A stretch of DNA of 34,414 nucleotides from an uncultured Bacilli bacterium (GTDB lineage: Bacteria; Bacillota_I; Bacilli_A; RF39; UBA660). Numbering within the stretch: the first letter of the stretch is position 1; the number at the start of each line of letters is the position of its first letter. The stretch is taken from positions 1 through 34,414 of the forward strand of contig CANRCV010000010.1 of the NCBI GenBank assembly GCA_947629205.1, given 5' to 3'. This document shows, one piece after another, positions 28,235 to 34,414 of the stretch. A program made the position numbers and the translations under genes. Below the pieces are notes generated by a model. It saw only the letters and a program-made list of their open reading frames with translations. It searched no databases and had not been told where the DNA came from.

Positions 28235-28848
28235 AATCTTCTATATAATCCAATTGCTTTTCCTAAAATAGTACAATTTTGTAGTAGAATAGGAGCCATG
28301 GTATCATTTTCTGGTTGCAAGCGTATATGATCCTCTTCTTTATAAAATGTTTTTAAAGTGACCTCATTTTCATCGGTCATGGCAACAACAATATCTCCAT
28401 TTCTAGCAACTTTTTGTTTTTGTACAATTACATAATCTCCATCAAAAATACCTTTATTAATCATAGAATCTCCACTAACATGTAAAGCAAATACAGTTTC
28501 TTTTCTAGGAACTAATGATGCTGGAATATCAAAAAATTCATTTGGTTGTTCAATAGCTTCAATAGGACTACCTGCTGTAATTTTCCCTAGTAGGGGAATT
28601 TTAATAACATCTTCTTCTTTGTCCAAATATTCATTTTCTACTAAGATTTCAATAGTTCTAAATTTATTATTGCTTGTTTTAATCACTCCAGCATTTTCTA
28701 ATTTTTTTACATGCGCATGAACGGTTGCAGGACTGGAAAGTCCTAATCCTTTACATATTTCACGAATAGCAGGGGGATACCCATGCATTGCTGTATACTT
28801 TTTGATAAAGTTCAAGACCTCTGTTTGTTTTAAGGTTAATTCCTTCAT
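28231..28848 (-). CDS. lexA: SOS repressor LexA
   Basis: HTH (GYPPAIREICKGLGLSSPATVHAHVKKLENAG), Ala-Gly cleavage site (GKITAGSPIEA), Ser (GDSM) and Lys (VTLKTF) catalytic residues. Confidence 0.96.
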   Translation of the reverse strand: MKELTLKQTEVLNFIKKYTAMHGYPPAIREICKGLGLSSPATVHAHVKKLENAGVIKTSNNKFRTIEILVENEYLDKEEDVIKIPLLGKITAGSPIEAIEQPNEFFDIPASLVPRKETVFALHVSGDSMINKGIFDGDYVIVQKQKVARNGDIVVAMTDENEVTLKTFYKEEDHIRLQPENDTMAPILLQNCTILGKAIGLYRRF

Positions 28849-28893
28849 TTAGTTTACCTCCAATTGTATGTTAACACAAAAAGTGTCAAAAGT

Positions 28894-28907
28894 CAAACAA
28901 ATGTTCA
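28894..28907. promoter_or_regulatory. LexA (SOS) box 1
   Basis: CAAACAAATGTTCA, close to the Firmicutes consensus CGAACNNNNGTTC/Y in the lexA intergenic region. Confidence 0.7.
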
Positions 28908-28916
28908 TAATTGTAA

Positions 28917-28945
28917 TTGACACGAACAAATGTTTATGTTAATCT
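28917..28945 (+). promoter_or_regulatory. Promoter (TTGACA-17-TAATCT) overlapping LexA box 2 at 28923-28936
   Basis: TTGACA, then CGAACAAATGTTTA in the spacer, then TAATCT. Confidence 0.7.
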
Positions 28946-28970
28946 GGAATTATAGAAAGAAGGAATGGAT

Positions 28971-29129
28971 ATGAAAAAAATTTGGAAAAAGTATTGTGGA
29001 GTTATTTTTCTCTACTCGGTGGTCATTTTTGGTATTTTTATTTTAAATGCTGGATGTAAAAATTTAAATCAATTAGAACAAGAAACAACAAAAACAATTG
29101 TGGCAATGGAGGTAGAAAGTGATGAATAA
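28971..29129 (+). CDS. Small single-TM protein, YneA/SosA positional analogue (candidate SOS cell-division inhibitor)
   Basis: MKKIWKKYCGVIFLYSVVIFGIFILNAGCKNLNQLEQETTKTIVAMEVESDE*; RBS AAGGA; divergent from lexA behind a LexA-boxed promoter. Confidence 0.65.
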   Translation: MKKIWKKYCGVIFLYSVVIFGIFILNAGCKNLNQLEQETTKTIVAMEVESDE

Positions 29130-29442
29130 AGAATTAATGCTTTTCTTCTCTCGTGAAGATAATTTAGATAGAATTCAAAAACAAATTTTACAAACGACGA
29201 ATGCCACCATAGAAAGAAAAAATATTTCCAATGAAATGTTTCAACTCTTTTTTGGAATTATGGAACTTGGTCGTGAGGTAAGAAAATCGATAAAAGAAAA
29301 TGATTACCAAAATACCAAACTGAAAATTGCGGATCTCTTCCTTTTCTTAGTCTCCTTATGTAATGATTTACATATTAATTTATTTGATTGCTTACAAGAA
29401 AAAGAACAAGTTTTAAATGGAAAAGTTGCAAAATGGTTTTAA
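29122..29442 (+). CDS. Hypothetical protein in the SOS operon
   Basis: ORF overlapping the preceding small ORF by 8 nt; RBS GGAGGTAG. Confidence 0.65.
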   Translation: MNKELMLFFSREDNLDRIQKQILQTTNATIERKNISNEMFQLFFGIMELGREVRKSIKENDYQNTKLKIADLFLFLVSLCNDLHINLFDCLQEKEQVLNGKVAKWF

Positions 29443-29491
29443 ACTTTTCTTTTTTTTGCTATAATTATGCAAAGAATAGGTAGGGATGAAA

Positions 29492-31480
29492 ATGAATACC
29501 AATGATTTAGATGTTTGTGCTGTGAATGAAATAAAAGCCCTTAGTTTAGATATGATTTGTAATGCCAAAAGTGGCAATGCTGGAATATGCATGTCTGCAG
29601 CACCCATCCTTTATACGTTATATGCAAAACATATGATGATCAATCCAGAAAATCCTACTTGGTTAAATCGAGATCGTTTTATTTTAGCTAGTGGCAATGC
29701 TTCTGCAACTCTTTATGCTACTTTACATTTATGTGGTTTTGCTATTTCCAGAGAAGATTTAAAACAATATCGTAGTTTAGATGCCATTACTCCAGGGTAT
29801 CCTGATAGTGAATTAACACCGGGTATTGATATGACAACTGGTCTTTTTGGAGAAGGAATTGCTAGTGGAGTAGGGTTTGCTCTTGCAAAAAGGTATATTA
29901 AAAATATTTTAGAAAGTGAAGATGAAAATCAACAATTAATTGATTACTATACTTATGTCTACTGTACAGATGCCGATTTAATGGAAGGTATTTCTTATGA
30001 AGCTACCTCTATTGCAGGAGTACAAAAATTAAATCAATTCATCCTTCTTTGTGATTGTTCTAAAATAACAAATGATGGTTCTATTTTAAATACCTTTCAA
30101 GAAGATTTAGAAAGTCGTTTTGATGCTTTAGGATTTAAAGTCCTAACCGTTAAAGATGGAAATAACCTAAAAAGTATCGATAAAGCAATTACAACAGCTA
30201 AAAAAAGCAAAAAACCAACTGTAATCTTTTTCGAAACTATTTTAGGAGATGGTTTAAGAAATCAAAATACAAATATTTACTATGATACTCCTTTACTCGA
30301 TGATGATTTATTTGCTTTTAAGAAAAATAATAATATTACAGTTGCTCCTTTTGAACTTAGAAAAGATTCGATCATCTATGTTAAAGATTTAATTAATAAA
30401 CGAGTGGGTCCAAAATATAACGATTATATATCTTATTTTAATAAAATTAAAACGAGTGCTAATGATCGTTTATTAAAACTTATGTCCATGCTTCTTAATA
30501 AAGATATGGTAATTCCTTTTGAAAGTCTAAATTTTAAAGTAGGAGAAAATTATAATGAAAATTTATTAGAAACCAATCATAAGATTATGAATATTGTTGC
30601 CAGTAAAACAGAATACTTTTTAGGAGGAAGTGCTGATGTTGCTTCTTCAACCAAAGCTTTTTTGGAACATAGTGCCATACAAACGGCTGAAAAACCAGGT
30701 GGCAGAAATATCAATTTTGGCATTCGAGAAGCTGCTATGGCAAGTATTTTAAATGGTATTAGTATGAGTGGTTTAAAAACGTATGCTTCAACGAAATTAA
30801 TTCAAGTCGATCGTTTAAAAAATGGTCTGCGTCTTTCGGCTTTACTCAATTTACCCGTGAGTTATATTTTTACGCATGATTCTATTTTCTATACCGAGGA
30901 TGGACCTCTTTGGCAACCAGTAGAACAATTAACAACTTTAAGAAGTATCCCTAATATGATTACCTTTCGTCCTTGTGATATTAATGAATTATTAGGTTCA
31001 TGGGAATACATTTGTAAAAATAAGAAATGCGTAAGTCTTGTTCTTTCTAATACTGTAGTACCAAAATGTAAAACGACCCATCCTAAATTAACTATGCGAG
31101 GGGGCTATATTGTAAAAAAAGAAGAAAAAACATTAGATGGAATCATCATTGCTACTGGTCGTCAAGTCTTTGATGCTTTACAAATAGCAAATGATTTAAA
31201 ACAAGAAAATCTATCTCTTCGAGTGGTTTCTATGCCTTCCTTAGAACTTTTCTTAAAAGAAGATAAAACGTATCAAGAACAAATATTACCAAAAACCAGT
31301 AAAATTGTAGTAATAGAACCAAGTAATGAAATGAGTTGGGGTTATTTATCTCATTATTCTATAACGGTTTTAGGTATTAATGATTTTGGTTATAGTGGAC
31401 ATAAAGAAGAGGTTATTAAGAAATATGAATATGATTATGATAATTTAAAATTAAAAGTTGCTCATTTATTTTATAAGTAG
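29492..31480 (+). CDS. Transketolase-family protein (divergent, probably altered or inactive)
   Basis: Full-length fold match (DRFILASGNASATLYATLHLCG, TDADLMEGIS, INFGIREAAMASILNGI, FTHDSIFYTEDGPLWQPVEQLTTLRSIPNMITFRPCD), but canonical catalytic His positions are replaced. Confidence 0.85.
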   Translation: MNTNDLDVCAVNEIKALSLDMICNAKSGNAGICMSAAPILYTLYAKHMMINPENPTWLNRDRFILASGNASATLYATLHLCGFAISREDLKQYRSLDAITPGYPDSELTPGIDMTTGLFGEGIASGVGFALAKRYIKNILESEDENQQLIDYYTYVYCTDADLMEGISYEATSIAGVQKLNQFILLCDCSKITNDGSILNTFQEDLESRFDALGFKVLTVKDGNNLKSIDKAITTAKKSKKPTVIFFETILGDGLRNQNTNIYYDTPLLDDDLFAFKKNNNITVAPFELRKDSIIYVKDLINKRVGPKYNDYISYFNKIKTSANDRLLKLMSMLLNKDMVIPFESLNFKVGENYNENLLETNHKIMNIVASKTEYFLGGSADVASSTKAFLEHSAIQTAEKPGGRNINFGIREAAMASILNGISMSGLKTYASTKLIQVDRLKNGLRLSALLNLPVSYIFTHDSIFYTEDGPLWQPVEQLTTLRSIPNMITFRPCDINELLGSWEYICKNKKCVSLVLSNTVVPKCKTTHPKLTMRGGYIVKKEEKTLDGIIIATGRQVFDALQIANDLKQENLSLRVVSMPSLELFLKEDKTYQEQILPKTSKIVVIEPSNEMSWGYLSHYSITVLGINDFGYSGHKEEVIKKYEYDYDNLKLKVAHLFYK

Positions 31481-31490
31481 CAACTTTTTT
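31453..31490 (+). terminator. Intrinsic terminator after transketolase-like gene
   Basis: AAAAGTTGCT catttattttataagt AGCAACTTTT TTT. Confidence 0.75.
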
Positions 31491-31539
31491 TGACATTTTT
31501 TGCCCTAAAAAATCACTATACTAGGTATAGGTGATTTTA

Positions 31540-31956
31540 ATGCGAACTTTTTATGCTTTTAAAATTCGAGAAGAATATGCTATTCTTACCAAAAATAATC
31601 CGTATTCCTTATTTCGAATGTTAGAATTTATTTATCATTTAGATCGAAACGAACTTACAACAGGAATGGATTTATTTTATAAAATGGTGGATAAGTTAAA
31701 TACCCAAAACTTAGAAAACCAACTTTTAAAACATTATCAAGAAAATTATGGTTATACGAAATTTAAAAATATGCATCAATTTCATGATTACTATGAAAAA
31801 GAAGCATCGAAACTTCTAATTAAAGATCATTATCTACTATTAGAAAGTTCTATTTTAAAACCAACTTTTTTACAAGATTTAAAAAATATTTCTCGATTAT
31901 TCTTATGTGATTTTGAAAATAAAGATTATTTTTGGTTAGATACACTTTCTATATAA
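31540..31956 (+). CDS. sirA: Sporulation inhibitor of replication SirA (YneE) homologue
   Basis: MRTFYAFKIREEYAILTKNNPYSLFRMLEFIY...LFLCDFENKDYFWLD resembles SirA N- and C-termini; located between tkt and yneF as in Bacillus subtilis. Confidence 0.7.
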   Translation: MRTFYAFKIREEYAILTKNNPYSLFRMLEFIYHLDRNELTTGMDLFYKMVDKLNTQNLENQLLKHYQENYGYTKFKNMHQFHDYYEKEASKLLIKDHYLLLESSILKPTFLQDLKNISRLFLCDFENKDYFWLDTLSI

Positions 31957-32010
31957 TCTTTGCAATTCTATTTATTTTTTAGTACAATAAAATAAATAAA
32001 GGAGGAAATT

Positions 32011-32220
32011 ATGTTACAAGATATTTTATTAGTTGTAATTGGTTTAATCGTTGGTTTAGTTATAGGTTTTTTTGGAGCTCGTTTTGCTATGAAAAAATTT
32101 ATGCAAAAGAATCCTCCCATTAATGAAAAAATGATTGAAGCAATGATGAGTAGTATGGGAAGAAAACCAAGTCAAAAACAAATAAACCAAGTTATGAAAC
32201 AAATGAATCGTTATATGTAA
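32011..32220 (+). CDS. yneF: YneF family membrane protein
   Basis: LVVIGLIVGLVIGFFGARFAMKKFMQKNPPINEKMIEAMMSSMGRKPSQKQINQVMKQMNRYM, strongly conserved YneF pattern. Confidence 0.93.
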   Translation: MLQDILLVVIGLIVGLVIGFFGARFAMKKFMQKNPPINEKMIEAMMSSMGRKPSQKQINQVMKQMNRYM

Positions 32221-32250
32221 AAAGGTAATATGAAAACATTATCTTTTTTT
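32219..32250 (+). terminator. Intrinsic terminator
   Basis: AAAAAGGTAAT atgaaaac ATTATCTTTTTTT. Confidence 0.7.
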
Positions 32251-32307
32251 AACTTGTACATCTTTTTAAAAAAGTTTATAATAAAAAACATTTAAAGGAG
32301 GTTTTTT

Positions 32308-32922
32308 ATGGCAAAACAAATGAATAATAACCAAGCAAGAAAAAAATTAATTGAAGAGAATCTTCCATTAGTTCCTTTTGTTGTGCGTAGATATTTTCCT
32401 AATAGTGGTTATGAAAAAGAGGAATTAATAGCAGTCGGTTCTATTGGATTAATCAAAAGTATTGATTCATTTGATGCTTCTAAAGGCTATAAATTTTCAA
32501 CTTTTGCTGTTTTATTAATCATTCGTGAAATCGCTTCCTTTATGAGAAAAAATAATAAATATTTAATGACAGAAAGTTTAGATAAAACCATTTCCCTGCA
32601 AGAAGAGAAAATACAATATACATCAATGGATACTTTAAAAGAACCATCTAATACAGAAAATGATTATATAAACCAAGAAATTTATCGCACCATTCATTCG
32701 ATTGTCGCATCTTTGCCACTTAAAGATCGTCAAATTATTGAAATGTATTTTGGTTTTCATGATCAAGAACCAATGAGGCAAAGTGAAATTGCTAATGTCA
32801 TGCATGTTTCTCAATCTCTAATCTCTCGAAAAATTAAACAGAATGTAGAAAAAATTAGTGTACTATTACAAGAAGCAGGAATTATAGAAGAACAAAAACA
32901 ATCACGATTAAAAAAAAGTTAG
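32308..32922 (+). CDS. Sigma-70 family RNA polymerase sigma factor (sporulation/alternative type)
   Basis: Region 2 (KEELIAVGSIGLIKSIDSFDASKGYKFSTFAVLLIIREIASFMRKNN) and region 4 (LPLKDRQIIEMYFGFHDQEPMRQSEIANVMHVSQSLISRKIKQ). Confidence 0.88.
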   Translation: MAKQMNNNQARKKLIEENLPLVPFVVRRYFPNSGYEKEELIAVGSIGLIKSIDSFDASKGYKFSTFAVLLIIREIASFMRKNNKYLMTESLDKTISLQEEKIQYTSMDTLKEPSNTENDYINQEIYRTIHSIVASLPLKDRQIIEMYFGFHDQEPMRQSEIANVMHVSQSLISRKIKQNVEKISVLLQEAGIIEEQKQSRLKKS

Positions 32923-32939
32923 TTTTTTTTAAAAGATAC

Positions 32940-32968
32940 TTTTCATATTTTTAAAACTCGTTTATAAT
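32940..32968 (+). promoter_or_regulatory. Promoter of ON-phase surface gene
   Basis: TTTTCA-17-TATAAT; repeated with the same spacing at 34313-34341. Confidence 0.65.
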
Positions 32969-32992
32969 AAAGATATAGTAGGAGGAAAAAAT

Positions 32993-34285
32993 ATGAAAAA
33001 GAAAAATAAAAACCTCCCAACCAGCAATTCTAGTCTGGGGGGGGGTATATTAGATAATCATAAACCTAGATTAGAAAAGTTTATCAAAAATAAAAAACAA
33101 AAACAAATTTTAATAGGAACAATTATAGGACTTGTAGTATTAATTGGTGGTATAACACTATACCGCACTTTTGCTATGTATAAAACCGAAAAGTCTTTTG
33201 ATGTAATAAAAGGTGTTGTGCCTGATTTTAGAAATTACTCAAAAAATGATGTGAATTTAATTGCATTAAAAATAAATGGTGAATCAACAAATGTTGTTCC
33301 ACAAAAAGCAGATTATGAAGAAATAACAGTAGAATGTGATAATGAAGCAACTGGAACATGGGATAAAGAAAATTGGTCATTAACTGTATCAAATTTAAAA
33401 AAAATTCCCACCTCATGCAGTGTGAATTTTGTTTTAAATATTGGATTTTCATGGGCATTTAATTATACAGGTGATGAACAATCTTATGTTGTACCTATTA
33501 GTGGTAGATATAAAATAGAATTATGGGGAGCTGAAGGTGGAAAAGCTCTTTGTAATGGTAGTGTATGTAATGATGGAGGAAATGGTGCTTATACAAAAGG
33601 AGAAATAAATTTAAAAGAAGGGAATACTTTTTACTTATATGTAGGTAGTGCTGGTACAAATGCTGTACGAGGAAAAAATGTTAATGGTGGATATAATGGT
33701 GGAGGTTTAGGGACTTGGGATTTAAAAGATGATGAAGCTTCTGCTGGAGGTGGAGGTGCTACCGATATACGTCTTGTAAATGGAGATTGGAAAAATTTTG
33801 ATGGATTAAAGTCAAGAATAATGGTTGCAGCAGGAGGTGGAGGATCATCTTATACCTATGCAGTTGGAGCAGGAGGAGGTTTAACTGCACCTCTTGTATA
33901 TAGTAGTATAACTCCAGCCAGTCAAACAGAAGGATATGCTTTTGGATATGGTCAAGATGGTAATGGTACTAGTGATAGTTCAGGTGTTGGTGGAGGAGGC
34001 TCTGGTTACTATGGTGGTAGAACTCAAAATGTTAACACACAATCTTCAGGAAACGGAGGTTCATCCTTCATTTCAGGTCATCCTGGATGTAATGCTATAA
34101 AACAAGAATCAACAGAAGGAAATATAGAACATACCGGAGATTCTACTCACTATTCAGGCTTTGTGTTTACAAATACAGAAATGAAAGCTGGAAACGAGGT
34201 TATGCCAATGCATGATGGAACTGAAAACACCATGACTGGAAATACTGGCAATGGTTATGCAAGAATTACATATTTAGGAAAATAA
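32993..34285 (+). CDS. Phase-variable single-TM surface protein with glycine-rich ectodomain (ON, G9)
   Basis: RBS GGAGG, MKKKNKNLPTSNSSLGGGILDNHKPRLEKFIKNKKQKQILIGTIIGLVVLIGGITLYRTFAMYKTEKSFDVIKG; C-terminal FNYTGDEQSYVVPISGRYKIELWGAEGG...AGGGGATDIRLVNG...IMVAAGGGGSS (glycine-rich PF12810-like). Confidence 0.9.
   Translation: MKKKNKNLPTSNSSLGGGILDNHKPRLEKFIKNKKQKQILIGTIIGLVVLIGGITLYRTFAMYKTEKSFDVIKGVVPDFRNYSKNDVNLIALKINGESTNVVPQKADYEEITVECDNEATGTWDKENWSLTVSNLKKIPTSCSVNFVLNIGFSWAFNYTGDEQSYVVPISGRYKIELWGAEGGKALCNGSVCNDGGNGAYTKGEINLKEGNTFYLYVGSAGTNAVRGKNVNGGYNGGGLGTWDLKDDEASAGGGGATDIRLVNGDWKNFDGLKSRIMVAAGGGGSSYTYAVGAGGGLTAPLVYSSITPASQTEGYAFGYGQDGNGTSDSSGVGGGGSGYYGGRTQNVNTQSSGNGGSSFISGHPGCNAIKQESTEGNIEHTGDSTHYSGFVFTNTEMKAGNEVMPMHDGTENTMTGNTGNGYARITYLGK
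33037..33045 (+). repeat. Homopolymeric G9 tract in coding sequence
   Basis: Direct reading: agtctGGGGGGGGGtatatta. Confidence 0.95.
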
Positions 34286-34312
34286 ATTTTTTAAAAAATT
34301 ATCAAAAAGAAC

Positions 34313-34341
34313 TTTTCATATTTTTAAAACTCGTTTATAAT
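34313..34341 (+). promoter_or_regulatory. Promoter of third surface-gene copy
   Basis: TTTTCA-17-TATAAT, near-identical to 32940-32968. Confidence 0.65.
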
Positions 34342-34367
34342 AAAAATATAGTAGGAGGAAAAGAAAT

Positions 34368-34414
34368 ATGAAGAAGAAAAATAAAAACCTCCCAACCAGC
34401 AATTCTAGTCTGGG
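34368..34414 (+). CDS. Third copy of the phase-variable surface-protein family (5' end only, cut inside its G tract)
   Basis: MKKKNKNLPTSNSSLG...; nucleotide sequence near-identical to the 32993 gene start. Confidence 0.85.
   Translation, partial: MKKKNKNLPTSNSSL

Noticed and set aside
33228-33458. 76-aa minus-strand ORF inside the surface-protein gene
   Set aside because: Antisense with skewed composition; no independent support.

Overview
The window is AT-rich and looks like chromosomal DNA of a sporulation-lineage Firmicute (Bacilli-like). Recognisable genes include yfmF/yfmH, a Ca2+-type P-ATPase, a cotJA-cotJB fusion plus cotJC, trmL, spoVS, an isolated sufB, polA, mutM, tmcAL, yceD-rpmF, spoIVA, nfeD plus an SPFH protein, and a lexA/(yneA-like)/tkt-like/sirA/yneF block that follows the Bacillus order. 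The standout signal is a set of long poly-G tracts, very unusual in this base composition. They occur (a) at the same 5' coding position in related single-TM surface-protein genes: 10 G gives a frameshifted (OFF) reading frame at ~308, 9 G gives an open (ON) frame at 32993, and a third copy is cut by the window end at 34368; and (b) as a G10 tract inside the -35/-10 spacer of a promoter at 21537-21565, where 10 G gives exactly a 17-bp spacer. This suggests a multi-locus phase-variation system combining translational and transcriptional switches. Other notable points: ribosomal protein L32 with an N-terminal extension (MLKLDIQRF|AVPFRRTSK) resembling the Prp-cleaved leader of L27; a transketolase-family protein at the tkt locus that has lost several conserved active-site histidines; a split ORF joined by a perfect A_AAA_AAG -1 slippery heptamer directly before a stop; a short LexA-boxed membrane peptide divergent from lexA; and a LexA-like dyad in the sufB promoter. 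All calls come from reading the sequence and the supplied ORF translations; no searches were run.
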